Origin: Ditylenchus dipsaci
Taxonomy: Eukaryota; Nematoda; Chromadorea; Rhabditida; Anguinidae
Assembly (NCBI GenBank): GCA_004194705.1
Contig: SADC01000251.1
Span: 186,001 to 250,000 of the forward strand
Direction of reading: 5' to 3'
Length of the DNA: 64,000 nt
Part shown: one piece after another, positions 1 through 12,340 of the stretch
Position numbering within the stretch: the first letter of the stretch is position 1
How the letters are laid out: each line of letters starts with the position of its first letter
Program-made: the position numbers and the translations under genes
The notes under the pieces: model-generated
The model's database searches: none
Seen by the model: only the letters and a program-made list of their open reading frames with translations
Told to the model about the DNA's origin: nothing

Positions 1-290
1 TAAAAGTAAAAAGGCAAGAAATAATTTAAAAAGGGCAAGAATTGAGACTTTTGGGGCAACGATTCAGTTACATCCTCTGTAAGTTGAAAAGGGCAAAAAA
101 GCCATAAACTTGCCGTTTTTTTGCCCTAAAAGGCAATTTTTGGCCTTTTCGCCTTTTACAATTTGCCTGTAAAGAGCGATTTGCACTGAGGGAATGTTTC
201 ATTTTGATAGGTTTTCAGCCATTTATATGCAAAATTGTTTGATTACACGTCGAATTGTTGCCCCTAAAGTCTGAATTCTTGTCCTTAAAG
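1..290. repeat. Small foldback repeat, GTTGCCCC family
   Basis: The segment at 33-67 is an inverted copy of 250-286; both contain GTTGCCCC(T/A)AAAGTCT. Inner stretches around 85-170 (GGGCAAAAAA, TTTTTTGCCCT) are also self-complementary. The same motif recurs at 6489-6545 and 9577-9600, so this is a dispersed repeat. The left boundary may lie outside the window. Confidence 0.55.
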
Positions 291-430
291 GACCATGGTT
301 TTTGCGCGCAGCGACTGTCCCCCACCAATTCAATTTTTTCAAATCATTGAACATGTGTACGGATTTTTCAACTTGGTTTCTAAAAAAAACGAGGCCTAGA
401 TTTTGATTTTAGCTTTAGTTTTGTTAGAAA

Positions 431-1008
431 TAGGTTGTCGTCGGCCGGCCGATTTTCGGCTTTTCCGGCGAAAACCGTTATTTTTTTCGGTTTTCGGCTT
501 TCGGCTCGGCTCGGCCGGCCGAAAATTCGGTTTTCGGCTTTCGGCTCGACTCGGCCGGTCGAAATTTTAAAAAGAAATATAATTTTCTCTGTTTGCTCCC
601 GTTTTTGCTTAGTTTTCCTTTCGCTCATTCTTTAGCCTTGTGTGTGTCAATTCAAGTGTGTGTCAAGTGTTGTGTGCGAGTGTTGTATGTGGGTGTTTCA
701 ATAAATTTTTGTTCGAAAGCAAGTGTTGTGTGCGAGTGTTGTATGTGGGTGTTTTTATAAATTTTTGTTTGTCCAAAGAGTTTTATTTATGCATTTAGAC
801 TTTTACTATGCATAGAAGAAAATAAATTATTTTCACAATGCAAAGACGTTGAATACTAGTCATGGCCGAAAATTTCGGTTTTCGGCTTTCGGCTCGGCCG
901 GCCGAAAATTTCGGTTTCGGCTTTCGGCTCGGCTCGCCGGCCGAAAATTTCGGTTTCGGCTTCGGCTCGGCTTGGCCGGCCGAAAATTTCGGCCGGCCGA
1001 CAACCCTA
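431..1008. mobile_element. hAT-type miniature element, GGCCGGCC arms
   Basis: Terminal repeats read TAGGTTGTCG on the left and the complement of TAGGGTTGTCGG on the right. The element is flanked by a perfect 8-bp TSD, GTTAGAAA (423-430 and 1009-1016), the hAT hallmark. Both arms are rich in CGGCCGGCCGAAAATTTCGG units; the centre holds GTGTGTGTC/GTGCGAGTG microrepeats. It has no transposase and is non-autonomous. The predicted proteins inside are translations of the repeat, not genes. Confidence 0.9.
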
Positions 1009-1069
1009 GTTAGAAACCAAGTTCAAAAGTCCGTTCAGAAGTTTAATAATTAGGAAAAAGAAAGACATT

Positions 1070-1150
1070 TTGCACCCTGAGCCAATTTGTCGCGCGACAT
1101 TAATAGCTCTTAGCCAAATTTGTCGCGCGACAATTTGCACTCTAGCGCTT
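1070..1150. repeat. Left flank of an older element, TGTCGCGCGACA palindromes
   Basis: Contains two TTTGTCGCGCGACA palindromes and TTGCACTCTAG. Matching inverted material lies at 5714-5812 (TTTCGCGCGACATGTTTGGC and GAGTGCAAA). The two blocks probably formed one repeat before the Helitron at 1216-5606 inserted between them. Confidence 0.5.
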
Positions 1151-1215
1151 TTTGTCATCTAAGTGATCAAATCCAATATACTGCTGGCCATCTTTATTGA
1201 AACTCCGAACAATAA

Positions 1216-4200
1216 TCCTATATACTAAAAGAGAGTTGTCTGTATGTCAGTCATCGCAAATTTTTAAATGCCTTAAATGTTTTGTCTCGAGATGAGAACT
1301 AAAGTGAATTTTTTTTCTCGAGTCTTTGGTAGCGAGAGTTGTCATTATTACTTTTTTGAGTGTGACGAGAAGTCGTCTCAAATTATTTTTGTGGTCGAGT
1401 CTGAGTGAGACTCTCACGTTTTTTTTTCGACTTATTGTGATCGTCCACGTAACTGGATTGATTTGAACTTCGGATTAAATTTTTTAGACTCGAGTCTTCA
1501 ATATTTCTTAAAATTTTTAACTCAAGTATGAGTCATAGTTAAGTCAAGTGCTTCAACAATGGTAAATACTTGAAGTGCTTGGACTGTGCTGTGGCTAATG
1601 TTTGTGTCTTAAATTGAAGTGTAACCAAGTGGAAGTGTTTGAGGGTAAGACTGTGATTCATGATGCGATCTTATTACAGTTATCATTTTTTTCGATTCTT
1701 TTTTATGTAAATCATATTTAGCATGATTCGAGTATGAATCAGTCCACTCCAGCTGCTTCGACAATAATATGTAATTGAAGTGGTTGGTCTTTGCTGTGTG
1801 TTTCATGCTTGAGCTCGAATTAAATAGTACAAAGTCAAGGAATTTGATATATCGAGGTATCTTGAGTCGGGTCTAAACTTCTTGCACCTTAATGTACATG
1901 TTTTACATGTAATGATCATGTCTTTTGCATTATGTTACTTCTCACGATCATGTCTCATGTGACTTTGTTATGGCTCATGTAACATGGTTTTTTCCTACTA
2001 ATTTTTTGTGTGTCATTACTTTAATACTTTAGTCCTCTGCTAAATTAAGTGGTAAAAAATTTCACATCATTTGCAGGTTATTTCGTCTAACTTTATTATC
2101 GGCTGTTGAAACTGATGTCTGCTTCTTCGTCCCTGGTGGTGTCAAGCCTATCTCTGGATGCTCAAGAATCAAGTCACTAAAAGCTCAGTATTAAATACAT
2201 GTATGTATGTCTTCGTCAATAAATCAAATTTTCTTCTGTTCCTTCTGTCTTTTGTGCTTTTTAACCCTGTGTGATGTGTAGTCTCATGCATTCGTCTATG
2301 ACGTCTGAGTGGCTTGCTCTAAGTTCAAAATTATAGAGATTATTGACTTTATCTCGAGATGAGAATTTTGAGTCTTTTTCAGCGCGACTATTGTCATTTT
2401 TATGATGTAAGGGAACGCGGAGCAATCGGAAATGAATCTTGCTGCAAAATTTCAGTATCAAACGAAACGAATGCTTTTATTAAATGACCATGTTGTTGAT
2501 GACATGAGAATTGGCAAATTCAAATGCGCGCGGGACACTTCTCTTTCGTCTCGCTCTCTTATCTTTTGAGTCGTACAAAATAACATCAAAGGAGTACAGT
2601 GCGAGACGAAAGAGAAGTGTCCCGCACGCATTGAATTTGTCAAATTCTCATTGTCATAAATAAGTATGGTTATTTGATTATCCAATAAGAGAAAAGGGCT
2701 TTCCTACGGCTCATGCTCGCGGCTCATGTTTCGGTTGCACGACTCATTTTTCAATTTTTCGCGTTAATTTGAATTGTCTGTATTTGTTAGTCAATAAAAA
2801 ATTTTTTTTTTGTTATTTGTGTTTCGTGTCATGTGTAGTATGTATGTGTCTTCGTGATATTGCTCATTTTCGAATCATAGGAAATTGATTAATTATGTCT
2901 CGATAGATTGAATAAAGTCTTTCTCGAGTCTTCTTCAGAAGGAATTTTCGCGGTATTCTCATTACCGCTTCTTGAGCATTATCGCTTCTTGGAGCAGTTC
3001 GAAAGACCCTTTAGGAGTCTCGCCACAAGAGAAAAGACAAAGGATGTACATCGTGCACTACATAAATATGCTTTTATTGATCCCAACAAACACACGTCTA
3101 AAAAAGTGAAATAATAGAGAAGTATAGTGAGTCTCGGAAAAAACTTCAAAGTTTACGGCTCATGCTTCGGTTATGTGTGTTTATGAATCCCGAACACAGA
3201 AACGCTTTTATGAATCTCATCAGAGAGCACAAAAGCGCTCGCTTCTGTGAACCTCGCGCCAGAAAGCGATAGCAGTGTGAATATTGAATGATTCATTCAG
3301 AGTGACGGTATGTGATTATAGTTTTCTCAGATTTCATAGATTTTAAAATTCTTTTGAAGGTGAAGTTATCGACAAGTAAATAAAATAAATCAAAAATGCT
3401 TCAAAATATCAGCGGAAATATATCGAAAAATGCTGGGGCAAAATATTAGCGGAAAATAATTAAAAATCTACGGGAATGTCAGCGGAAAAAACGCGCCGTA
3501 GGGCGGCAAGCAAGTCAAGTGTTGAGGGTAAGACTGTGATTCATGATGCGTTATCATTGCAGTTATCATTTTGTTTTGACTTTTTTCCAAGCATGTTTTG
3601 TTTTATAAAACACATTTTTCGTGATTTAAGTATGAATATGTTCCACTCCAGCTGCTTCAAAAATGTTGAAAGTTTGAAGTGGTTGGGCTGTGCTGTGATT
3701 CATCGTTGAGTGTCATATTAAACGGTAACAAAGTCAAGGTGCTTGATTAAACTGTAAATGAGGCATTCTATCTTGAATCATGGTCTAACTTTCTTGCATA
3801 CCTTCATGATCAGTTCTGCGTGTCATGGTCATGTCTTTGTCTTATAGTCATCTTTAATGTAATGTCTCAATAAAATTCAATTTTTCGTCTGTGCGTATGT
3901 CTTTGTGTGTGTTTTTTATTTGTGACTTCTGATATGTCTTGATCAATGTTAGAAGTCACAGGAGATTAGTTCACTTCATCTTGAGCTGAGAATCCTCGAG
4001 TCTTTTTCCGATACTTTTTTCGTATTTTTGACATTAGTAATGCTGAGCATTTAGCGCGCTTTCGTGGTTGGCTCATGTATTTCATGTTGATTTTTTGTTA
4101 ATCACCATCACAAAAGTAAGTAATCTTACTGCATACTTCCGCATCAAACAAAACAATTCTTTTATGAATCATTCCATCTGAGAAAAGCGCTTTTATAAAT

Positions 4201-5606
4201 CTCTACACAGAAACGTTTTTGTTCATTATCGCTTCTCCAGCAATCAAAGACGCCTTTACAAGTCTGACCACAGGAAAAAGACAAATGCTTTTGTAAATCA
4301 TGCACAACAGAAATATGCCTTCATGAATCTCATGCAATGATGTGAGTCTCTGAAATGAGTCAATAGCTCATGGCTCATGTTTCGGTCACACGGCTCATTT
4401 TTCCAGTTTTTCGCGTTCGTTTAAATTGTACGTATTTGTTTGTCAATAAAAATTTATGTTTTTCGTTCTTTGTGTTTCGTGTCGTGTGTAGTATGAGTGT
4501 GTCTTACGTGATATCTGCTCTGTGATGTCTGAAATCTGATTAGTTTTGTCTCGAGAATGTTTTGAATAAATCTTTCTCAAGTCTCAGAATTTTTATGGTA
4601 TTATCACTATCGCTTCTTGAGCATCTGGAGAGCTCAAGGAACGCTTTCACGAGTCTAGAAAACAAACTCTTTTTTAAATCATGCACAACATAAATTTGCC
4701 TCTATCATCCCAACACACACGTCTTAAATGTTAGCTAAAAGAGTAGTTCTGAGTCTCGGAAAGGACCTCATAGCTCACAGCTCATGTTCGGTTATGTTTG
4801 TTTATAAATCCGCAACACAAAAAGATGCTTTTATGAATCTCACCAGAGAGTACAAAGCGAACACTTTTGTGAATCTCGCGCCAAAATAGACGCTTTGTCA
4901 GCTGTGTTCGGTCACCGAACTTCGGTGGTCTCCTCTATTATTATTTTTTGAGCATTTTGAGCAACAACAAAAGCAATCAAAAGCACTATCAGAAACGAGA
5001 CCGGCCGCAGGCCGCCAAGCACTAGCCACACTTCTTCAGGCAGAGTTTTTGTGGTATTCTCATTATCGGTTATTGAACGTTTGGAGCAATTTTACGAGTC
5101 TTGCCACAGGGGAAAAAACAAAAGCTTAGTGAAACCGCGCACAACATGAATAAGACCTTAAAAGTCCAACTCACATCTCGAAAAGTTAGAAAATGGTGTC
5201 GTTCTCTGAGTCTCGGAAAGAACTTAATTTTTTTCGGTTATGTGTGTTTATGAATCTCGCAACACACGAAAAGACGCTTTTATGAATCCCAGCAGAGCAT
5301 AAGCGAACGCTTTTGTGAATCTCGCAAGTCGCGACAGGAATAGACGTTTTAGGAATAGACGTCAGCTGCGTAAAGAGTGGATAAGTCATTGAGAGTGACG
5401 GCATGTAATAGTAGTTTTCTCAGATCTAATAGATCTTAAAATTTTTTGAGGGTGAAATCACCGAAAATCAATTCAACCATTTTACAGAAATATCAGGAGG
5501 AAATAAATTGAGAAATGCTACAGAAATGTCAGCGACAAATGAATCGAAAAACTCTACGGAAATATCAGCGAAAATAAAACCCGCCCGTAGGGCGGGCAAG
5601 CACTAG
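1216..5606 (+). mobile_element. Non-autonomous Helitron, composite of up to three units
   Basis: The 5' end starts TCCTATATACTAAAAGAG directly after an A. The 3' end is a GC hairpin (CCGCCCGTAGGGCGGG, 5581-5596) followed by CAAGCACTAG and a T. This fits Helitron rules: TC at the 5' end, a hairpin about 10 nt before CTRR, insertion between A and T. Related hairpins at about 3489-3510 and 5001-5025 (the latter also ending AAGCACTAG) suggest tandem or nested units. Segments such as ATCAGCGGAAA, TGTGTTTATGAATC and AAAGCGAACGCTTTTGTGAA recur inside. No Rep or helicase coding region is visible, so movement would have needed enzymes in trans. Confidence 0.75.
2503..2652. repeat. Foldback nested in the Helitron
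   Basis: ATGAGAATTGGCAAATTCAA near 2503 pairs with its near-complement ending at 2652. Inside, CGGGACACTTCTCTTTCGTC pairs with GACGAAAGAGAAGTGTCCCG. Stem arms are about 60 bp with a short loop. No coding content. Confidence 0.75.
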
Positions 5607-5713
5607 TAAACAACTAATCATAACATATTCAATCTCATACTCGATATCCGATTCCTCAACTTCATCCATCTGGATTTCTTCTTTCGCATACCAAAGAGAT
5701 TCGTTTCAAAAAA

Positions 5714-5812
5714 GCACTAGAGTGCAATTGTCGCGCTACAAATATATAACGACATTTGCACTCTAGTGCAAAGTTTCGCGCGACATGTTTGGCTAAGAGT
5801 GCAAACTGTCCG
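5714..5812. repeat. Right flank of the older element split by the Helitron
   Basis: Holds GCACTAGAGTGCAA and TTTCGCGCGACATG, inverted relative to 1070-1150. See that entry for the interpretation. Confidence 0.45.
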
Positions 5813-5887
5813 GTTACCTGCTGCTTTCTAGCATCAATTTGAGTATAAACTTGTAAATGAGAATATCCACAAATTAGTTATAAAACC

Positions 5888-6350
5888 GGCGCTACGGAGT
5901 ATACGCCCCCCCCAATCAACTTTTTTTAAAAATTTCCAAACACCCTATATCGAGCTAAAATTGCCTCAGAAACTCGAAAAAGACATTATTTTTGTGTTCT
6001 AGTCAATAAAAAATTGAGTTTTGGGATCACCCAAAATACCTATTTTGACCTTTTGAAGGGATTTAAGGCTGTATTAGGGTGGAAACGGACAAAAAGGGGC
6101 CAATTTAGTGTGAAAAGGAAAATGTTGAACATAGTTTTGTTGACTGGGGCTACCGCATAAAGAAACTCTGGTATGCATACATTTTTTATGCATCCAGAGT
6201 CACTTTCGAGTGATTTGCGTCTGAGGTATGTGGGTGTGCGCATCTCAACTCCAAGCAACCAAGCCCCTGCGCCCGAAGGGGGCGCAGGATGCGCGCACTC
6301 ACTTACCTTAGACATAATTCCGAGATATGGTCGTATACTCCGGTAGGGTC
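5888..6350. mobile_element. C-tract hAT-like element, short copy
   Basis: Starts GGCGCTACGGAGTATACG followed by a C run and ends with the near-complement CGTATACTCCGGTAGGGTC. The interior carries the family hairpin (about 6217-6314): GTCTGAGGTATGTGGGTG pairs with the strand ending CACTCACTTACCTTAGAC across a GC-rich loop. At 463 bp it is about half the length of the copies at 12341 and 55026. The TSD is not clear. Confidence 0.65.
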
Positions 6351-6756
6351 GAAAAACATATGTAGCAAACTCATTAATAAAAATGTAACGTTTTTGGCTA
6401 TAACGATTTTGGAGGAAACAATTTGGGATGAAACAGGGTAGAGCCCTCTTAATCAGGGATAAGCATTTCGCCTTTTGTAAATGGATCAAATCGAATTGTT
6501 GCCCCTAAAGTCTGAATCTTGCCTTTTCAAATTATTTCTTGCCCTTTTTCGTATTTCAAATAAAAACTGAAATATCGCTCTTTTTCCTCAAACGTTGATC
6601 CTTTTTAATCAAAAATCGTGTAAATTTCTCCGATTTGGCGCCTTCAATGAAAAATCGGATGAAAACCATATGTAATAAAATGCAATGAAAAACCATATGT
6701 AGCAACTAATTAATTTAACATGTACGTTTTTGGCTATAACGAGTGCACCTGTGTGC
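6351..6756. repeat. Direct repeat TACGTTTTTGGCTATAACGA; otherwise unremarkable
   Basis: About 55 bp at 6352-6410 (ACATATGTAGCAA through GTTTTTGGCTATAACGA) recurs at 6679-6744. Between the copies lies the GTTGCCCC motif repeat (6489-6545). No coding exon is recognisable. Confidence 0.5.
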
Positions 6757-6800
6757 ACCCAGGGGGATTTGAACCTGAGAGTTCAAAATATGATTTGCAC
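6750..6800 (-). repeat. tRNA-like B-box fragment, possible SINE piece
   Basis: On the minus strand GAACTCTCAGGTTCAAATCC contains a perfect Pol III B box (GGTTCAAATCC) followed by CCCCTGGGTGCACAC. A related piece in plus orientation is at about 41462-41522 (TCTCAAGTTCGATTCC then GTGGGTGCACACC). No complete cloverleaf was found, so this is called a tRNA-derived repeat. Confidence 0.4.
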
Positions 6801-6807
6801 CCGCTCT

Positions 6808-7042
6808 CTTTAAAGGGGCATGCCCGAGCCCGACACAGAGAAAAGGCGGCGACCAGCACTTTTTCTTTCTCGATCAAGTTTCACATGCATACGCATTCAG
6901 ATTTTTTAAGTTTTCTGCCTAGTTTTTAAAAGTAGTATAAGGTCATTAATATTAGATTTGACGCAAAACGAGTTAAAAATAAACGATTCAAAAAAATTGC
7001 TGGTCCCCGCCTTAACTTTTTGAACGCACGGGCATGCCCTTT
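6808..7042. repeat. Foldback with GGGCATGCCC arms
   Basis: TTTAAAGGGGCATGCCCG on the left pairs with CGGGCATGCCCTTTAA on the right. Inside, AAGGCGGCGACCAGCA pairs with GCTGGTCCCCGCCTT. No coding content. From 7043 to 7904 nothing beyond AT-rich sequence is recognised. Confidence 0.6.
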
Positions 7043-7904
7043 AACTGTATAATAATAATCCTTGTTAAAGACAACAATACGAGCATAAAATAAGCAGATT
7101 TTATTTAAAAAATAGCTACATAAAAAATCTTTCGGCTGCAGAAACAAGTCCTTTAGATGCAAATAAAAGTCTTTTAGCTACAAAAAGAAGTCTTTTAGAT
7201 GCAAAAAAAAGATGTGTTTTTTTTCGCCCAGAGGTCCTTTTTTAAAAAATTTTGAGATGTCAGCCTGTTTATAAGTCAAAATTATCTGCCAAAAGTTTTA
7301 AAGTTTAAACTTCTGAGACTTTCTTTTTTTGGCCGGTCCGTTGAATAACGTTATATGGAGTTTTGATTGTATTATCAATCCTGTCACATTTATTTAACGA
7401 CAAATAAACTCGTTTATACACAATAAAAAGTTATGGTAGTTAACTGTGCTGAAAACTAATTGATTTTTCATTTAGTTCTCTTGTCGCCAATTGGTCCTCG
7501 GCGAATTAAACGGTATGAAAACCGGAGAGATAAGCATTCGCAGCGACTCATTAGTAACATAATTGATTAATCGAATGGCTCTTCACATTCCACTTCACTT
7601 GAATTCATTTCTAGTTTAAATTCATAAGATCTAGCATCAGTTGACTCTGAGAAACTCTAAAAAATTCATAGTTAACATTTAAAAGCTGAATAAACACTTG
7701 GTGCAGATAAAATGTTCCATAAATATAGAAATGGCTCCAATTAGAGTTGTTGCACAGTTAACTCGAGTTTTTCAAAACTTTTGAAATATTTTTTGTTTAT
7801 GCAATATTTTGAGCACTTTACCCCACGATCGTAAGCTGAGATTTTGGCCACAGAATGGTATGAGAGTCTTCAGGTTTAACTAACCAAAACTAATATATTT
7901 TATT

Positions 7905-8305
7905 GGAAACACATTTCGAAGTGACTAAATTTATCGCGGCTAAATTTATCTCAATAAAATAAATTTCAATAAAATATGTAAGTTTTTCGAATTAAACCAA
8001 GAAACTTTTGCACCATTCTGTAACCAATATTTTCAGCTTTCGATCGTTGGGTAAGGTGTTTTAAAATGTTGGTGAAAAATAGCATAAAAACAAAAAAATG
8101 TATCAAAAATTTTAGAAAAATTGAGTTAACTGTGTAACAGCCATACTCCCATTCAAAACTGGGCATTTCAAAATTTTCGCTCCTGTTCTTGCTCTTCGCT
8201 CTGAGTGAAGAATCTTGGAGCTGGGGTGTAAAGACGAAAAGTAAAAATGAGATTACCTTTTTCAAATCCGCGATAAATTTAGCCACTTCGAAATGTGTTT
8301 TATAT
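7905..8305. repeat. Inverted repeat partly overlapping the F-box remnant
   Basis: GAAACACATTTCGAAGTG then ACTAAATTTATCGCGG (7903-7941) is an inverted copy of 8268-8305. The right copy lies in the coding part of the F-box remnant, so the left copy is probably an inverted duplication of its last visible exon. Confidence 0.5.
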
Positions 8306-9049
8306 CTACGTCGTTCGTCCGACAGTACTTCTATTGTAATAGCTTGTTTAGCCAGGGCTTCAGCTGGTGATAAGTGCAAATAATCAATCACTGCGTAGTG
8401 TCTGAAGCAATCGCTCAACTCAAAACAATATCTGGGCAGGAAGTTAGCACTTTCAATTGTTTGCTTCAAAATCCATATAAGAGTCATTTTCAACAGCATG
8501 AAAAGTTATTTTTTCAGTCCAAAATAAGGGTGCTCGCAAGTGAGAATTTCTTCATATACTTCTTTTGCCAAAGAAGTGTGCAAGTTTGAGTCGAAATTTT
8601 CAAAAGTTAAAAGCATTTCATTGACAGACAGCATATGTGAAAGAGATCTAAGCTTCTTTATGCCTCCAGCATGTTGCTGACCATTTTGTAAAATTGTTGT
8701 CATGAAAAAACCGTTAGCAAATTTTCGGAAACAATGTTTTTGGTTCTACCATCGCGTTAATAGTAATAGAAGTTTTCTTGAGCGAATAGTTTTAGAAACA
8801 AAATTTTTTTCACAATCTTTTATTAATTGTATGGCCGAATATTCAGTTTCAGCAGTATTCTTAGTGCAAATAGCCACACCAAAGTGCAAAAAAAATAGAT
8901 ACATGGTCAAGAACTCGAAATGGATGATTCGGAATATTCTGGTTTATGACTTTTTGAAGTCGTCGACTGATGGTGCAAAGGGTTTCTAATTCTTGACGGT
9001 TTAAATATTCTAGAATTTGAGTGAGTAAATCACTTGACAAATAAGACAT
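8257..9049 (-). pseudogene. F-box protein, frameshifted or degraded copy
   Basis: The start is the ATG at 9047-9049. The first 60 residues fit an F-box: MSYLSSDLLTQILEYLNR, then QELETLCTISRRLQKVI and PFRVLDHVSI, close in layout to nematode F-box proteins (L-P/S-x-D-L-L, repeated leucines, SRRL). F-box proteins bind Skp1 and recruit substrates to SCF ubiquitin ligases; that role is known for the family and inferred here. The frame breaks in an eight-A run on the plus strand (8888-8895), continues as GVAICTKNTAETEYSAIQLI, meets an in-frame TAG after LLLLLTRW, and resumes through SLSHMLSVNEMLLTFENF, then HLSPAEALAKQAITIEVL. A possible donor (AAAAAG then GTAATC) follows at 8257. An internal stop plus more than one frame change makes a decayed copy likely, although single-base assembly errors are common in this window. 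Confidence 0.6.
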
Positions 9050-9339
9050 TTTAATTGAGATAGTCTTAATTTTTATCAATAGTAAACAAAGAGTCTTTGG
9101 ACAGTGGTAATTTCAAGTAAAAATAGTTATCTAATCTTATTCTGATATACAGGATGAGCCGATCCGCCAATTTCTAGCACCAGTCCATTTAAAAAAAATC
9201 ACGCTTTGCACAAAAAAAAGAAAACAAGTGGTACTGATTCGGTTTAGATCCACACTCCCATTTTTGATTTTATTTTTCTTTGATGCGACAAACATCTTTC
9301 ATTTATTCACATAGATACAAGTCAACAATTTGTGACCAT

Positions 9340-9995
9340 AAAAGTAGAGCTGCGTGCGATGCGATATATCGCATCGCATTCCCCTGTCCCCCTGTTGTTT
9401 TTTGTTAAAAAATACCTTGGTCCCCTTGTCCATTATAGTTATATTGATACTCTGATTATGGTGATAAATGCTGATTATGGTTAACATGATCACCTTGACC
9501 ATGATCACCTTCAAAACAACACGGGGGACCAAGGTAATTTTTAACAAAAAACAACAGGAGGACCAAGGCAAAAATGTTGCCCCTAAAGTCTAATAGGGCC
9601 CATTATCGCATCGCACGCACCCGATTTGGGACGAAATTATCGCATCGCATTATCGCTCGCAAACTTTAATAATTATCGCATATCGCTAGATATGCGATAA
9701 TAAAGATGGCTAGAGATGTCTACGACTACAGAAGGTCTAGTTGAGCAAGAAACATCCGAACAATTAATTTTTTGAACAAAACCTCCCTTTATTGAATTTT
9801 GAGTATTAGTTTGTTCTTGATGTTTGTTGTACAATTAATAAAAAAATGTTAAATTTGGTTTTCATCAATAAAAAGCAGCTTCAGAATAATATCGCATATC
9901 GCTGCGATATATCGCACCCGATTTTTTTGAATTATCGCATATCGCATCGCACTTAGCCTCAGCCTGAAATTATCGCATCGCACTATCGCTAAAGA
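9340..9995. repeat. TATCGCATCGC repeat cluster with foldback core
   Basis: Many GCGATATATCGCATCGC and TATCGCATATCGC units in both orientations (9355-9378, 9604-9700, 9890-9990). A foldback between them (9380-9570) pairs CCTGTTGTTTTTTGTTAAAA with TTTTAACAAAAAACAACAGG and carries the ACCTTGGTCCCC core. Probably two or more nested miniature elements; exact ends are unclear. Confidence 0.55.
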
Positions 9996-10429
9996 CAAGT
10001 CTGCAGCTCTAAATAAAAAGAACATAATATCATTTCCACCAAACTTTCGGCGCCATACAAAATCAGAGACATAGTTTTTAAAAACAGAACGATGTGTGCC
10101 ATATTCTTGCTTGTGCCTTCTCTTGAATTTCTGCATGTTGATTCGATCGTCTGAGTGTGTGAACCAGTCCCGGATCCACGAAATTGAGTAATTATTTTGA
10201 AAAATATACGTTGTTTAAAAAAATTGTGCAAATTGAGAACACGAAAGCAAAAAATAGGGGTGGGGCTAAACCGAATTAGTACCAAACAAGTTTAAGGCCG
10301 AAGCCGACCATTTAAAAAATTGACAAAAAAATTGACTTTTTTGCATTGGGGGACCAAGTTGGTCCACTCGGAGCAGGTACCTATACACCCCAAAAGATTA
10401 TTTTGAAGATTTGTTCGGTGTATTATAAG

Positions 10430-10573
10430 TGGGATTGTCGAGGCGTCGAGTCGAGTGGTTAGCAGAAAGTTTCGACTTTCGACGCGTCGAGTCGATTCAA
10501 AGGTCGAAAAGTCGAAAATTTTCGACTTTTTGACGTGAAAAGTCGAATTCGACGCGTCTAGTGGACAACCCTA
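10430..10573. mobile_element. hAT-type miniature element, GTCGAAAAGTCGAA arms
   Basis: 144 bp, starting TGGGATTGTCGAGGCGTCGA and ending CTAGTGGACAACCCTA. A perfect 8-bp TSD, ATTATAAG, lies at 10422-10429 and 10574-10581. The inside is made of GTCGA/TCGAC units. The following stretch to 11017 holds no recognisable feature. Confidence 0.9.
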
Positions 10574-11025
10574 ATTATAAGCATCTGAATTATGCCAACT
10601 GCATTGCACCTTTTGCTGATTTACAATCGCTACACGAGATATTCTGAATCTATTTACAATTGGTCCACTATGTAGTTAACTATTATACAAAAGTTGCGTT
10701 TGCCTGAATACTCAAAATACACCAAACGAATCCTCAAAATCCAACGCCTCGAATAATGTAAGGTTTTTCTCATAGTTGAATTTTCTTTGATGCATTAGAT
10801 TTCGGGTATGTTTAGTGGGCTAATAGGGGTGCTGTTTGGAAATTCATTCCCACCATTATACTTAAGTGAAAATTATTACTAAAAAACGTAAATTACTTTG
10901 CTTAGAGCAATTGCAAAACTGATTTTTTCATGCAGAATCCAATTCATAATCAGTTTACAAAAAAATTACAAAAGTTATTTTTGACGAAGTGATAATTTGT
11001 GACAACACAAAGATAGAGAAACATT

Positions 11026-11460
11026 GGCTCTATATGTGTTCATGGCGACGCCGAAAAAATATGACTTGGTCCCCCCTGTTGATTTTTTCCCAAAAAATTC
11101 AATTTTCGCCTTGGTCCCCAAGCTGATTTTTTCCAAAAAATTTGTTTTAAATTGTCTCAAATATAATTTAAATACACTTTTTGTGTAAAAAATACACACT
11201 TACGAGATTCCTTAAGATTGTTTAGATCGTTATGTCGGACTTGGGTTGGACGCTGCACGACTGAAACCAGCACATTTTTCATAGAAAAAGATTGATGTAG
11301 TTGTAGGTAATATAAAAACCATAAAATTTGAGCAGGCGGACTGATACTTCTGTGAAAAAATTCTTTTCTGAGACAATCAGAAGAAAAAAATTTGCGGAAA
11401 AAAATCAACAGGGGGGATCAAGGAATTTTTTTTCGGCGTCGGCATTAAACATATAGAGCC
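11026..11460. mobile_element. Core-bearing foldback element, GGCTCTA ends
   Basis: Ends are GGCTCTATATGTGTTCATGG on the left and the complement of GGCTCTATATGT on the right. The 8-bp TSD GAAACATT is perfect (11018-11025 and 11461-11468). The arms continue with GGCGACGCCGAAAAAA and the core CTTGGTCCCCCCTGTTGA. No transposase; hAT-like by TSD length. Confidence 0.88.
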
Positions 11461-12340
11461 GAAACATTTATATATCATTTATGGTTTTTAAAATAAACAA
11501 AAGCTACGACTGGAAAAAAGGTAAGTGTGAATGTAACGGAATCTTCACAATGCCAAAAAAAAGTTAACATTCACAATCACATTTACACTCAAATATAAAA
11601 TGGTGAACAAGACATTATTTCGAAATAATTTAGAGCATAATGATATAGATGTAATAATGAAAAAATTAACTTTTACTAACAAGAGACTTTTTAATGAAAA
11701 TTTTTCATGTTTCTCATAAACCAGTGCAATTTTCATATTTTCTTCCAGATTTCAATCATTTCATGGTTCATTTGTTGGTCTAGTTTGTCAAAATTTGTCA
11801 TTTTGAAAAAAGTAATTTTTAATTTTTTTGAAAATTTTAAAATTTTTGACAAGGTAAGTTCTAAGTTGATCAACAGATTGCATTCTGGGTATCACTATTC
11901 TGTTATTTCCTGGAGGTTGTATTGCGCAAGGATCTATTTTATTAATTTCACATTGCGCAGTATACAAACGTACTGAAATTTTTCGTTCTTTTCTCAAAAA
12001 CTAGTCCTATTCTTGCATGTGGTTCAATGTGATTCATCATAGGATCGGTCATTTTACCATATCAGAAACATTTTCCAATTCAAGTTTATGTAATTCGTTC
12101 AACTGTGTTGGTTCTTTCAAAGTAGGCCTACCTGTTGCTGTCTCTATCTCAAAATAGACGTCTGGATCAAGTTCATATACAGTAAAAATCACCTTTCAGG
12201 TATTTGACCTCTGGAACAAAGTTTTTAACAAAAGTAACAAATTGATTCACTGATAATTTGACACTGATATTAATTTCTTTCTTAACTTTTTGTCAATTAC
12301 ATTCTGTTAGTCAAATCGTTGAACATCAAACAAAAATATC

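Noticed and set aside
435..1053. Repetitive FGFRLSARPAE frames on both strands
   Set aside because: These are translations of GGCCGGCCGAAAATTTCGG arms of a hAT miniature element.
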